Shown here: piece after piece, positions 16,004-24,580 of the stretch | Layout: each line of letters begins with the position of its first letter | Position numbering within the stretch: position 1 is the stretch's first letter | Origin: CAZUCD01 sp964618855 | GTDB lineage: Bacteria > Sumerlaeota > Sumerlaeia > SLMS01 > JANRJK01 | Assembly (NCBI GenBank): GCA_964618855.1 | Contig: CAZUCD010000008.1 | Span: forward strand, 1 to 44,797 | Direction: 5' to 3' | DNA length: 44,797 bases | Notes under the pieces: model-generated | Told to the model about the DNA's origin: nothing | Database searches by the model: none | Seen by the model: only the letters and a program-made list of their open reading frames with translations | Program-made: the position numbers and the translations under genes

Positions 16004-16828
16004 ATGACCGCAATCGACCTGCTCCCAAAGATCGACGAGTCCGCCGCCGCACTGCGCGCGCGCTTCGGGACATTGCCCGACACGCTGGTGATTGCCGGCT
16101 CCGGCCTTGGTTCATTCGCCAAGCGGGCCAGAAATGCGACCACGGTCGGCTACGGCGACCTGCCGCACTTCCCGGTGAGCACGGTGGTCGGCCACGCGGG
16201 GACGCTGGTCGTGGGGGAGATCGGCGGGCGCCGCACCTGCGTCATGAACGGCCGCAAGCACCTCTACGAGGGCGTGGACCCGGAGGTCGCCGTGCATCCC
16301 CTGCGGGCGCTGCTGCGGGCGGGTGTCCGCACGGTCATCGTCAGCAATGCGGCCGGGGGCCTGAACCCGGCGTTTGACGTCGGGGACCTATGCCTCCTCA
16401 GCGACCACTTCAACGGCATGTTCCGCAACCCGCTGATCGGGCCAAACATCGATGTGCTGGGACCACGGTTCCCGGACCTTAGCGAGCCGTACTCGCGGGA
16501 GCTGCGGGCGCTTGCGCGCGAGGTCGCGCGGGAACTGGGCATCATCCTTCGCGAGGGGGTCTACTGGGCCGGCACGGGGCCGAGCTACGAGACGCGCGCC
16601 GAGGTGCAGATGCTCCGCCAGTTCGCGGACGTCGTAGGCATGAGCACCGCGCCGGAGGTCCTCGTCGCGGTGCATGCGGGCGCCAGGGTGCTCGGCATTT
16701 CAGTCGTGACGAACTCGCTTGTGAAGTCCACCGGCCCGACCACGCACGAGGAAGTGGTCGAGGTGGGCAAGGTCTCCGGCGAGCGCTTCAGCGATCTCGT
16801 CGAGGGCATCCTCAAGAGGCTCGGGTGA
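16004..16828 (+). CDS. Purine nucleoside phosphorylase (trimeric PNP family)
   Basis: This enzyme splits purine nucleosides with phosphate in purine salvage. The 274-residue protein matches the trimeric PNP/MTAP family: 'DTLVIAGSGLGSFAKRA' (26-42), 'VVGHAGTLVVGE' (phosphate-site His), 'MNGRKHLYEG' (the family norm is GRxHxYEG), 'IVSNAAGGLNPAFDVGD', 'WAGTGPSYETRAEVQMLRQF' and 'VGMSTAPEVLVAVHAGARVL'. 'VVTNSLV' holds the base-binding Asn, which favours purine nucleosides over methylthioadenosine. It opens a plus-strand group; its TGA overlaps the GTG of the next gene (GTGA). There is a strong-looking hairpin, but no clear ribosome binding site, upstream. Confidence 0.94.
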   Translation: MTAIDLLPKIDESAAALRARFGTLPDTLVIAGSGLGSFAKRARNATTVGYGDLPHFPVSTVVGHAGTLVVGEIGGRRTCVMNGRKHLYEGVDPEVAVHPLRALLRAGVRTVIVSNAAGGLNPAFDVGDLCLLSDHFNGMFRNPLIGPNIDVLGPRFPDLSEPYSRELRALAREVARELGIILREGVYWAGTGPSYETRAEVQMLRQFADVVGMSTAPEVLVAVHAGARVLGISVVTNSLVKSTGPTTHEEVVEVGKVSGERFSDLVEGILKRLG

Positions 16829-17130
16829 GCAGGCACGACGACGCATCCGGCCCGACCCCCGACCCGGAGGGGGCGGACTTCTGGCGCCTCAAGCTCGAAC
16901 TCGACGTGCTCGCGGAAACGAGCGCCGAGGCCAGGACGCGCACGGCCCTGATCGCTGCATTCACGGACGAGGATGGGGACAGCACCACGACCCCGGAGGA
17001 ACTTGACGTGATCGTGGCCCGGCTTGTGGAGCGCGGGTTGCTACAACAGGTGGCATCCTCCCAACAACCGGCATGGTTGGCCACGGACCAGGGGCTGGAC
17101 CTGCTGGACTCCTACCTCGACCAAGAGTGA
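16825..17130 (+). CDS. Small acidic protein, unknown
   Basis: This 101-residue protein begins with a GTG that overlaps the PNP stop (GTGA). It is not recognised. It starts with a polar, proline-containing segment, then has two helical stretches ('FWRLKLELDVLAETSAEART' and 'TPEELDVIVARLVERGLLQQ') and ends 'AWLATDQGLDLLDSYLD'. The last part resembles the recognition helix and wing of winged-helix proteins whose end reads 'L-T-x-x-G'. The GldA-like ATPase starts 8 bp after its stop. It might be a regulator or accessory subunit of that ABC system (inference from position). The coupled start and codon use similar to its neighbours make it a likely real gene. Confidence 0.72.
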   Translation: MSRHDDASGPTPDPEGADFWRLKLELDVLAETSAEARTRTALIAAFTDEDGDSTTTPEELDVIVARLVERGLLQQVASSQQPAWLATDQGLDLLDSYLDQE

Positions 17131-17137
17131 CGACACG

Positions 17138-18115
17138 GTGCGCATCGAAGTATCCGGTCTGACCAAGCGCTACGGCTCCACGCTCTCGATCAATGGGCTC
17201 AGCTTCTCGGTTCCCGAGGGTTGCATCGCGGGCCTGCTGGGACCGAATGGCGCAGGCAAGTCCACGACCATCCGCATCCTGACCGGGTTGGCGCGGGCGA
17301 CGGCTGGGCGGGCGAGCATCGGCGGCCACGATGTCCAGCGCGAGCATGCGGCCATCCGGCCGCGCCTCGGCTACCTGCCGGAAATGGCGCCGACCTATCC
17401 CGAGATGACCGTCGAGGGATTTCTGGGCTTCATGGCGGGGACGAAGGGACTGCGCGGCCGGGAGGCGGACGCCGAGGTCGCGCGCGTGCTCGCGCTGCTG
17501 GACCTGCGGGCGTGGGGTCCACGCCTGATCCGAAATCTCAGCAAGGGCACGCGCCAGCGCGTCGGCATCGCGCAGGCCCTCGTCGGCCGCCCCTCACTGG
17601 TGATCCTGGACGAACCGACGGCGGGGCTCGATCCGGCGCAGATACAGGAGGTTCGCCACTTCCTTTCCACGCTGCGCGGCCAGTGCACGATCTTCCTCTC
17701 CACGCACTTCCTTCCGGAGGTGGAGCTGAGCTGCGACCGCGTGGTGGTGCTCAACCGCGGGAGGCTCGTGATCTCGGGGACACTGGACGAATTGAGGCAT
17801 GCACCCGGGGGCGATGCCGGCATGCTCGTCGAGATCGAGTGCACGGGGGACCAGGCGGCCATTCTGGCCGCGCTGGAGGCGTCATGCCCCGGCGTCGTGT
17901 TCACGCACGCGCAGGATCCCGGGGGCCTGCTGCGCATCACGGGCCGGGGCGGGGGCGAGGGCGCTGCGTGGCGTTCCGGGGCGGCCCGCGCGATCGTTGG
18001 TGCCGGGGGCGGGCTGCTGCAGATCGCCGTGCGCAGGCCGACGCTGGAGGAAATCTACCTGCGGGCCGTCAGTGCAGCCGCCGAAGGGGAGGCCGATGCG
18101 GCGCTTTCTGCGTGA
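17138..18115 (+). CDS. GldA-like ABC transporter ATPase
   Basis: The 325-residue ATP-binding subunit probably works with the next two or three genes. Walker A is 'GPNGAGKST' (35-43), the signature region 'NLSKGTRQRVGIAQAL' and Walker B 'LVILDEPTAGLDP', with 'IFLSTHFLPEVEL' as the switch. The pattern and neighbours match GldA of the gliding-associated GldAFG transporter, a family also found in many non-gliding phyla. The GTG at 17138 starts just before the conserved 'RIEVSGLTKRYG'; the frame is open further 5' but overlaps the upstream gene. The 3' end overlaps the permease start by 20 bp. Substrate unknown. Confidence 0.9.
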   Translation: MRIEVSGLTKRYGSTLSINGLSFSVPEGCIAGLLGPNGAGKSTTIRILTGLARATAGRASIGGHDVQREHAAIRPRLGYLPEMAPTYPEMTVEGFLGFMAGTKGLRGREADAEVARVLALLDLRAWGPRLIRNLSKGTRQRVGIAQALVGRPSLVILDEPTAGLDPAQIQEVRHFLSTLRGQCTIFLSTHFLPEVELSCDRVVVLNRGRLVISGTLDELRHAPGGDAGMLVEIECTGDQAAILAALEASCPGVVFTHAQDPGGLLRITGRGGGEGAAWRSGAARAIVGAGGGLLQIAVRRPTLEEIYLRAVSAAAEGEADAALSA

Positions 18116-18869
18116 GACCGCCCTCGTCGCGCGGCGCGAGCTGTCCGCCCTGCTCGTCGCCCCGCTGTACTATGTGCTGTGCGGCACGTTCTTCGTCCTT
18201 GCCGCCTACGTCTTTGTCTCGCTGCTCGTGACGTTCTCGCAGGAGTCCCTGCGCACCGAGGCGGACATGAGCGCGAACGTCACGCAGTCGGTCGTGCGCC
18301 AGACGTTCTTCGTCGTGCACTTCTTCCTCCTCGGCCAGGTCCCGCTGCTGACGATGAGGGTGTTCGCGGAGGACAAGGCGTCCGGGACTCTGGACCTGCT
18401 GCAGACGACGCCGCTCTCCGACTGGGCGCTGCTGCTGGGCAAGTTCCTCGGGTGCTTCGGGGGGCTGCTGCTTTACATCGTGGCGACGTTGGCGTTCCCG
18501 GTGGCGACGGCGTTCGTCAGCCATCCCGAATGGCCTGTCGTCTGGGCGGGGTTCGTGGCGCTGGTGCTGACGACGGCGGCGTACACGGCGACGGGGCTGT
18601 TCTTTTCCGCGCTGACGGAGTCGCAGGTGATCGCGGCGGTGTTCACGTATGTGGCCCTCCTCACGTTCGTGCTGGTGGGCGCGCTCGCGGACGTGTCCGC
18701 GGTGCGCGTGGTCGCGGACCTCGCGCGCCACATCTCGATCACCGAGCATGCCGAGGCGTTCCTGAAGGGGGACATCGCGTTCTTCAACATCGTGTACTTC
18801 CCGATGGTGACGGGGGTGTTCCTGTTCCTGACGGCACGTGTGCTGGAGGCGCGCCGATGGGCGGCGTGA
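18096..18869 (+). CDS. ABC-2 type permease (GldF-like)
   Basis: This 257-residue inner-membrane protein has about six transmembrane segments: 'LLVAPLYYVLCGTFFVLAAY', 'FFVVHFFLLGQVPLLTM', 'FLGCFGGLLLYIVATLAF', 'VVWAGFVALVLTTAAYTATG', 'VIAAVFTYVALLTFVLVGAL' and 'FFNIVYFPMVTGVFLFLTA'. The cytosolic 'EDKASGTLDLLQTTPLSDW' block is typical of GldF and NosY-like permeases. The ATG at 18096 lies inside the end of the ATPase gene, and its TGA lies past the ATG of the GldG-like gene (13-bp overlap). It forms the membrane channel with the ATPase. Confidence 0.9.
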   Translation: MRRFLRETALVARRELSALLVAPLYYVLCGTFFVLAAYVFVSLLVTFSQESLRTEADMSANVTQSVVRQTFFVVHFFLLGQVPLLTMRVFAEDKASGTLDLLQTTPLSDWALLLGKFLGCFGGLLLYIVATLAFPVATAFVSHPEWPVVWAGFVALVLTTAAYTATGLFFSALTESQVIAAVFTYVALLTFVLVGALADVSAVRVVADLARHISITEHAEAFLKGDIAFFNIVYFPMVTGVFLFLTARVLEARRWAA

Positions 18870-20449
18870 GCGCCCCCTCGCCGCTGGCGAGGCTCCTTCC
18901 CGTGGTGCTCGGCCTGCTTGCGATGGCCGCGGCGATCGTGCTCGGCCTGGTGCTCGGGCGCGTCGAGTGGTGGCACCATGCACTCGGGCTCGCGGGGCTC
19001 GCCGCGGTCTTCGGCGGGGTGCTTTGGACTCAGGACACGAGCTGGCGCGACACGCTGGCTTCTCTCGCCTACGCATTCTTCGGCGTCGTGTGCGCCCTGG
19101 CGCTCTACCTGATCTCGGCCAATCGGCCGTGGCGTATCGACCTCACACGGGAGGGGCTCTTCACGCTGTCGCCGCAGACGGTTTCGCTCCTTCGCGACCT
19201 CCCGGAAGGCACGGCCATCGAGGTCGTTTCGCTCCTGCCGTACGAGGAGCACGAGGAGCAGATGAAGTTCTTCCGGATGTACGGGGAGCACGCCCCGCAG
19301 ATCAGTTTCCGCGTCCTGGACCCGGACCTGGACATCGTGGAAGTCCGCGGGATCGAGGAGATGCCGCTTCCGGGGGACCTGATCGTGGTGGCGCGTCGGG
19401 GCGGTGAGGTTCTGCGGCGTCGGAAGTTCAAACTGGCCTCCACGGGGGCGATGCGCGAGCAAACGCTCTCCAATGCGCTGGCGGAGATCGCGCTGGGCCG
19501 GGAGAAGAAGCTCTACTTCACGATGGACCACGGCGAACGCCCGCTCCACGCGCCGAAGGATTGGCCGCAGGCAAAGCGCGGGCTCGTCCTGGGACGCTGG
19601 ACGGACCAGCTCGACGAGCGCGCCTACCCCTGCGAGCCGATACAGGTGTCCCAGGGCATCCCGGCGGACGCCGCGGCGCTGGTGATCGCGGGGCCCGAGC
19701 GGGATTTCTCCGCCATCGAGCGCGACATCGTGCTCGAGTACCTCCGCAACGGCGGTTCGCTGCTGATGATGTTCGACCCGCTGCCGGGGGACGACGCGCC
19801 CACGCCGAACCTGGATGAAATCGTGGCATTCACGGGGTTGTCCGCGCCCAACCGCATCATCCTGGATCCTTCGTCGAGCGGCCTGACGCGGAGCGTGTTC
19901 ACGCCGCTTGTGCGCGCGGAGGGGAAGCACCCCGTCGTATCCGGCACGAACCGCGAGCCCTTCCACATGAACCTCGCCCGGCCCCTCATGCCGCAGGGGA
20001 AGCCCGATCCGTCGATCAAGCTCGAGGTCATCCTCGGCACGGGGGGCACTTGCTGGAGCGAGAGCCTCGATGAGCTGCGCGACAATCCGCGGCACGTCCC
20101 GCCGAGCGACCCTTCGCTGATCGGCGCACTCGCAGTCGGCGTTGCCGCGACGGTCCCGACGGGGACGGAACTCCGGCCAGCCACGGCCCGCATGGTGCTC
20201 CTTACCGATTCCGACGCATTCACGGACGCGATGGTGACGAACGAGTCCGCGGTGCTCGGGCTGATGGCGGTGAACTGGCTTGCGGGGCGCGAGAGCATGC
20301 TGTCGGTGCCGCCGCGGCTGATCGAGGCGACGCCCGTGCGGCTCACGCAGGCCGGGTTGTTTGCCATGTCGGGGACGTTCCTGCTGATCGGCATCGGGTT
20401 TGGTGCGGGTGGCGCGGCGTTTGCCCTCGCGAGGAGGCGTCGCCGGTGA
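18857..20449 (+). CDS. GldG-like ABC transporter auxiliary protein
   Basis: The 530-residue protein starts with three hydrophobic segments (about 10-30, 35-55 and 65-90), then 'RIDLTREGLFTLSPQTVSLL', the hallmark that opens the GldG/ABC_transp_aux domain. This domain probably lies in the periplasm and includes 'GERPLHAPKDW' and 'EYLRNGGSLLMMFDPLPGDD'. It ends with one transmembrane helix ('LFAMSGTFLLIGIGFGAGGA') and a run of arginines, so the C-terminus is cytosolic. In gliding Bacteroidetes GldG partners GldF and GldA; its molecular task there is unknown. The start overlaps the permease end by 13 bp and the stop overlaps the DUF4340 gene as GTGA. Confidence 0.9.
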   Translation: MGGVSAPSPLARLLPVVLGLLAMAAAIVLGLVLGRVEWWHHALGLAGLAAVFGGVLWTQDTSWRDTLASLAYAFFGVVCALALYLISANRPWRIDLTREGLFTLSPQTVSLLRDLPEGTAIEVVSLLPYEEHEEQMKFFRMYGEHAPQISFRVLDPDLDIVEVRGIEEMPLPGDLIVVARRGGEVLRRRKFKLASTGAMREQTLSNALAEIALGREKKLYFTMDHGERPLHAPKDWPQAKRGLVLGRWTDQLDERAYPCEPIQVSQGIPADAAALVIAGPERDFSAIERDIVLEYLRNGGSLLMMFDPLPGDDAPTPNLDEIVAFTGLSAPNRIILDPSSSGLTRSVFTPLVRAEGKHPVVSGTNREPFHMNLARPLMPQGKPDPSIKLEVILGTGGTCWSESLDELRDNPRHVPPSDPSLIGALAVGVAATVPTGTELRPATARMVLLTDSDAFTDAMVTNESAVLGLMAVNWLAGRESMLSVPPRLIEATPVRLTQAGLFAMSGTFLLIGIGFGAGGAAFALARRRRR

Positions 20450-22248
20450 CGCTGCTCCGCCCCGTCCTTGCCGCGATTGCAGCGGCGCTTCTGCTCGCGT
20501 TCTACGCGTGGGACAAGCAGGCCGCGGAGCGCCGCATCATCGTGGCCGCCGCGGACGACCGGTTGTTCGTCTTTGATCCGACGCAGGTGGCATCGATCCA
20601 GGTGCGCGGACCCGGGGGGGAGTTCTCGCTCGAGCGTTCCGCCGACGGATGGGACATCACCGAACCGCGAAGGCTCCGGGCGGACACGGCGCAGGTCGAT
20701 GCGCTGCTGGGCAACATCGGGGGCGCGCGCAGGACGAAGCCCTTCGAGGCGGCGAACCTTGCCGACTACGGATTGGAGCCGGCCCGCGCAAGCGTCGAGT
20801 TGGTGCTCTCTGCGGGAAGCGAGACGCGACGTTGGCGGCTTGACCTGGGGGGGCAGCGTGGCGAGGCCGGGCGCGTCTTCGCCCGCGTCGACGGTACCAA
20901 CGAGGTCTTCAGCGTCGGCGACTGGGTTGCGCGGCAGACCGAGCGGCGAATCGAGGAGTGGCGCGACCGCAGGCTCTCGCCCGGCATCCCCGTGGACGCG
21001 CCCCGGTTCACGATCGAGAATCCCCGCGGACGCGTCGAGTTCACGCGCGACGCGGGGAAATGGCGCATGCTCACGGGCTCCGTCGAGGCACCGGCCGACA
21101 GCGTGATGCTCGATTCCGCGCTCGAGACACTGGCACGGGGCCGCGTTGCCGTCGTGATCGACGAGCCCACGAGTTCGACCACGGAACTTGGCTTCGACAA
21201 ACCGATCTGCACCGTCCGCGCCGGGGATCGCGACGTCCTCGTCGTCGGCCGCAAGCTTCCCGGCAAGGGGGACTTCTCGATCCGGCTGGAGAACGGTTCG
21301 GTCGGGATCGCGACCCTTTCCGCGGTGCGGGACTTCATGCGCGGACCGCTCGACTGGAGCAGCAAGCGGTTCGTCTGGCACGAGGGTTCGGTCGCGGACG
21401 AAGTGGAGATCGACTCGGGGGGCTCGGCGCAGGTCCGGCTGGTGTGGCACGAAGGGGCGTGGCACTTTGGGGGGCCGAACGCAGACGAGATCCTCGACGT
21501 GCCCGTGAACCAGGGTCGCGCGGCCACATTGTGGAGGGACATCACGTCCCTCGCGGCGCTCACCCTCGTGGATGGGCCGGAGGCATCGCCCGAGCGGCTG
21601 CGCCAGCTCGGCCTGGCGCCCCGGCCCGCGCTCAGGCTGCGCGTTCGGTTCGAGGATGGCACGGAACAGGGCTTCGACATCGGCTCGACCGACACGAAGG
21701 AGGGGCGCACCCACGTCCGGCGGGCGCAGGACGGGACGATCTGGGGAATCGACTTCGTGCAGGTGAACCGGTTCTACAAGTTCAGCGGGGACCTTGAGGA
21801 CCGGGTCGTCCTCAAGGATGTCGCGAAGCGCACGCAGCGATTCACGATCAAGTCCGGGGACAAGTTCTTCGACTTCACGCGGCGCGATTCGAACTGGCGG
21901 GTGGCGATGCACGACGGCAGGACCGCCGCTGTGTCCGGCCCGACAGTCGATGCGTTCTTCGCCGGGGTCGAGGACCTCGAGTGGGAGAGCGCGCTCGACA
22001 AGCCGAGCGAGAAGCCCCCTGCCGCCACGATGCTATTCCACGATGGCAAGGCAGCAGAGCCCTTCCACCGGCTGGACGTCATCGACGGGATTCCCGGCGC
22101 GGAAGGCTCACCGGTGGCGGTGATCCTCACGATCGACGGGGAAGGCTTCACGGTGACGCGCGAGGAGTACGACGGGTTCGACCGCCCCCTGAAGAAGCTC
22201 ATCGTCGAACTGGCGCAATCCATCGACCAGGCGCCCACGAAGAAGTGA
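20446..22248 (+). CDS. DUF4340 membrane-anchored protein
   Basis: The 600-residue protein begins with a GTG overlapping the GldG-like stop. It has one N-terminal transmembrane anchor ('LLRPVLAAIAAALLLAFYAW') and then a long, probably periplasmic region with two or more DUF4340-like repeats. Each has the pattern of a bound-strand phrase such as 'GWDITEPRRLRADTAQVDAL' or 'KWRMLTGSVEAPADSVMLDS' followed by 'LADYGLEPARASVEL' or 'STTELGFDKPICTV'. DUF4340 proteins regularly follow gldG-like genes, so it is likely a fourth component of the transporter. No enzyme motif is seen. Its stop overlaps the aroA start. Confidence 0.87.
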   Translation: MTLLRPVLAAIAAALLLAFYAWDKQAAERRIIVAAADDRLFVFDPTQVASIQVRGPGGEFSLERSADGWDITEPRRLRADTAQVDALLGNIGGARRTKPFEAANLADYGLEPARASVELVLSAGSETRRWRLDLGGQRGEAGRVFARVDGTNEVFSVGDWVARQTERRIEEWRDRRLSPGIPVDAPRFTIENPRGRVEFTRDAGKWRMLTGSVEAPADSVMLDSALETLARGRVAVVIDEPTSSTTELGFDKPICTVRAGDRDVLVVGRKLPGKGDFSIRLENGSVGIATLSAVRDFMRGPLDWSSKRFVWHEGSVADEVEIDSGGSAQVRLVWHEGAWHFGGPNADEILDVPVNQGRAATLWRDITSLAALTLVDGPEASPERLRQLGLAPRPALRLRVRFEDGTEQGFDIGSTDTKEGRTHVRRAQDGTIWGIDFVQVNRFYKFSGDLEDRVVLKDVAKRTQRFTIKSGDKFFDFTRRDSNWRVAMHDGRTAAVSGPTVDAFFAGVEDLEWESALDKPSEKPPAATMLFHDGKAAEPFHRLDVIDGIPGAEGSPVAVILTIDGEGFTVTREEYDGFDRPLKKLIVELAQSIDQAPTKK

Positions 22249-23684
22249 TCGCGCGCATCCATCCCGCGAGGGGTCCCCTCCGCGGGCAGGTCCACGCCCC
22301 GTCATCGAAGAACTACACGACGCGGTACGCGCTTGTTTCGGCCCTTGCGCATGGGACAAGCCGCGTGCTCCGCCCGGCGGTCCAGGACGACGCCGCTGCG
22401 CTGCTGCGGTGCCTGCGCGCGTTGGGTGCGCGGGTCCACCAGGAGGAGGGGGGCCACCTCGGGATCGAGGGGTTCGGCGGCTCCCCGGTGCTCGCCCCGG
22501 GCGCGGAGATCGACCCTGGGAACGCCGGGGCCGTACTGCGCGTCCTCATGGGCGTGGGAGCTCTCCTTGAGCACGCGACTTTCACGACTGACCACATGGA
22601 CTCGCTCGGCAAGCGGCCCAACCGCGACCTGCTCGAGGCGCTCGGGCAGCTCGGGGTCGAGTGGACGGCGAGGACCGCCGATGGATGCCTGCCCGTGACG
22701 ATGCGCGGTGGGCGCGAGCGGCTGCGGCGGCACATCCTGGCGCGGCGAGCCGACGAGGCACTGCGCGAGGGGGAGCCCCTCCCCGTGCGCGTCTCAGGGA
22801 GCATCAGCAGCCAGTTCACGAGCGCACTTCTGTTCCTGGCGCCGCTTCTGGATGAGGACGTCGCCATCGAGGTGACTGGGGAACTGCGCTCGCTGCCCCT
22901 TGTGGAGACGACGCTTGGGGTCATGACCCGGGCGGGCATCGCCGTCGAGTCGTCGCCGGACCTCAGGCGCCATGTGGTCCGCCGCGGACAGTCCTATCGC
23001 GCGCGAGCGTGGGAGACGAACGGAGACTGGCCGGGGACGGCGTCCATCCTGTCCGCCGCGGCGGCGGTCCCCGGTTCGAGCGTGCGCGTGGGGGGCCTCG
23101 TCGCCGACGACCAGGGTGAGAGGCGCTGCCTGGACTTCTTCGCCGCCTTGGGGATGGTGGTGCGCTGGAACCCGCGCGACGGCGAGCCGTCGGAAGTGGA
23201 GGCCGTCCATCCAGACGCCGGGGGCATGGTCTCGACGACCATCGATGGGGACCTGTGCACGGACGCGGTGCTTGCGATGATCGCGGCAGCCTGCCTCGCC
23301 GGTGGGACCACGAAGTTCACGGGCGTGCGCAACCTGCAGTTCAAGGAGTGCGACCGCGTGCGCGAACCAATCGCGGAACTCCGGCGCATCTACGGGACCG
23401 TGGAGGGGCTCGACCCTGCATCCATGCTGCGCTGGGAGCCCGCCGGAGATCCGGACGCGATCATGGTGACGGGAGTGCCCGCCGGTTTCGTTGGTGGAAT
23501 CGAGGTGGACGGCAGGGGGGACCATCGCGTGATCATGATGCTCTCGGTCGTGGGGCTGCGGTGCAGCAGGGGCCTGACGATCCGGGGCGCGGAACACGTT
23601 TCGAAGAGCTTCCCCGGATGGTTCGACCTGCTGCGGGCCCTGGGGGCGGAAGTGACACTCGAAGGGGGGACGTCGCACCCATGA
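22245..23684 (+). CDS. aroA: 3-phosphoshikimate 1-carboxyvinyltransferase (EPSP synthase)
   Basis: AroA joins shikimate-3-phosphate and phosphoenolpyruvate in aromatic amino acid synthesis. With the GTG at 22245 (GTGA overlap with the DUF4340 gene) it has 479 residues, a little longer than usual (about 430). Conserved parts: 'APSSKNYTTRYALVSALAHG' (18-37, catalytic Lys22), 'DSLGKRPNRDLLEAL', 'SISSQFTSALL', 'CTDAVLAMIAAACLAGG' (catalytic Asp), 'LQFKECDRVREPIAEL' and 'GDHRVIMMLSVVGLR'. The PEP-site loop reads 'GNAGAVLRVL' (92-101), where most enzymes have GNAGTAMRPL, so the residues matching E. coli Thr97 and Pro101 are Ala and Val. It is a divergent but probably active enzyme. Confidence 0.92.
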   Translation: MIARIHPARGPLRGQVHAPSSKNYTTRYALVSALAHGTSRVLRPAVQDDAAALLRCLRALGARVHQEEGGHLGIEGFGGSPVLAPGAEIDPGNAGAVLRVLMGVGALLEHATFTTDHMDSLGKRPNRDLLEALGQLGVEWTARTADGCLPVTMRGGRERLRRHILARRADEALREGEPLPVRVSGSISSQFTSALLFLAPLLDEDVAIEVTGELRSLPLVETTLGVMTRAGIAVESSPDLRRHVVRRGQSYRARAWETNGDWPGTASILSAAAAVPGSSVRVGGLVADDQGERRCLDFFAALGMVVRWNPRDGEPSEVEAVHPDAGGMVSTTIDGDLCTDAVLAMIAAACLAGGTTKFTGVRNLQFKECDRVREPIAELRRIYGTVEGLDPASMLRWEPAGDPDAIMVTGVPAGFVGGIEVDGRGDHRVIMMLSVVGLRCSRGLTIRGAEHVSKSFPGWFDLLRALGAEVTLEGGTSHP

Positions 23685-24580
23685 GCCAGGCGCGCATCAT
23701 CGACGGCAAGTCGATCGCAGCGGCAATCCGGGGGGAAATCGGGCAGGCCACCGCGCGCCTCGTGGGCGAGGGGCATCGCCCACCGGGGCTGGGCGTCATC
23801 CTGGTGGGAGACAACGCGGCCTCGCTCTCCTACGTGGCGGCAAAGACCAAGGCGTGCCGCGAGGCGGGCTTCCACTCCGTCCAGCACAACCTGCCCGCGA
23901 CGGCCACCGAGGCGGACGTCCTTTCCTGGATCGCAAACTACAACAATGACCCCGCAATCCACGGCATCCTCGTGCAGTTGCCGCTCCCCCCGCAGATTCG
24001 CGAGGACGCGGTGATCGAGGCGATCTCGCCGCTGAAGGACGTGGACGGGTTCCACGTGGAGAACGTGGGGTTGCTCGCACGGGGGACCCCGAGGTTCGTG
24101 CCGTGCACGCCGCTGGGCATCCGCGAGCTGCTGATGCGGTGCGAGATCGAAACGCGCGGGCGGCGCGTCGTGGTGGTCGGGCGCAGCAACATTGTCGGAC
24201 GGCCAATGGCGGCGCTGCTCGGCATGAAAGGGCGCGGTGGGGACGCCACGGTGACCATCGCGCACTCGGCGACGCGGGATCTTCCCAGCGTATGCCGGGA
24301 GGCCGAGATACTCGTCGCGGCGATCGGCCGGCCGCGCTTCGTCACGCGGGAGATGATCCGTCCCGGCGCGGTCGTCATCGACGTGGGCATCAACCGGATC
24401 GCGGACGAGTCGGCGCCCAAGGGCTCGCGGATCGTCGGAGACGTGGACGAGGAGGCTGCGCGCGACCTGGCGTCGGCGTACACGCCCGTCCCCGGCGGGG
24501 TCGGGCCGATGACGATCGCGATGCTGCTTTCGAACACGCTGGAGGGCGCGCGCCGGGCCGCGGGACTCCGGAGGCCCTGA
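23681..24580 (+). CDS. folD: Methylenetetrahydrofolate dehydrogenase/cyclohydrolase
   Basis: FolD interconverts 5,10-methylene-THF and 10-formyl-THF in one-carbon metabolism. The 299-residue protein carries 'GVILVGDNAASLSYVAAKTK' (catalytic Lys in the YVxxK block), 'HGILVQLPLPPQI', 'KDVDGFH', the nucleotide-binding 'VVVVGRSNIVGRPMAALL' and the C-terminal 'TPVPGGVGPMTIAMLLSNT'. Length is typical. Its ATG overlaps the aroA stop (ATGA) and its TGA overlaps the next ATG (TGATG), so it sits inside a translationally coupled run. Confidence 0.97.
   Translation: MSQARIIDGKSIAAAIRGEIGQATARLVGEGHRPPGLGVILVGDNAASLSYVAAKTKACREAGFHSVQHNLPATATEADVLSWIANYNNDPAIHGILVQLPLPPQIREDAVIEAISPLKDVDGFHVENVGLLARGTPRFVPCTPLGIRELLMRCEIETRGRRVVVVGRSNIVGRPMAALLGMKGRGGDATVTIAHSATRDLPSVCREAEILVAAIGRPRFVTREMIRPGAVVIDVGINRIADESAPKGSRIVGDVDEEAARDLASAYTPVPGGVGPMTIAMLLSNTLEGARRAAGLRRP

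Noticed and set aside
14566..16143. 525-codon minus-strand open frame opposite the secreted protein
   Set aside because: It has Arg-rich shadow composition and no motif; the plus strand carries clear domains and a signal peptide.
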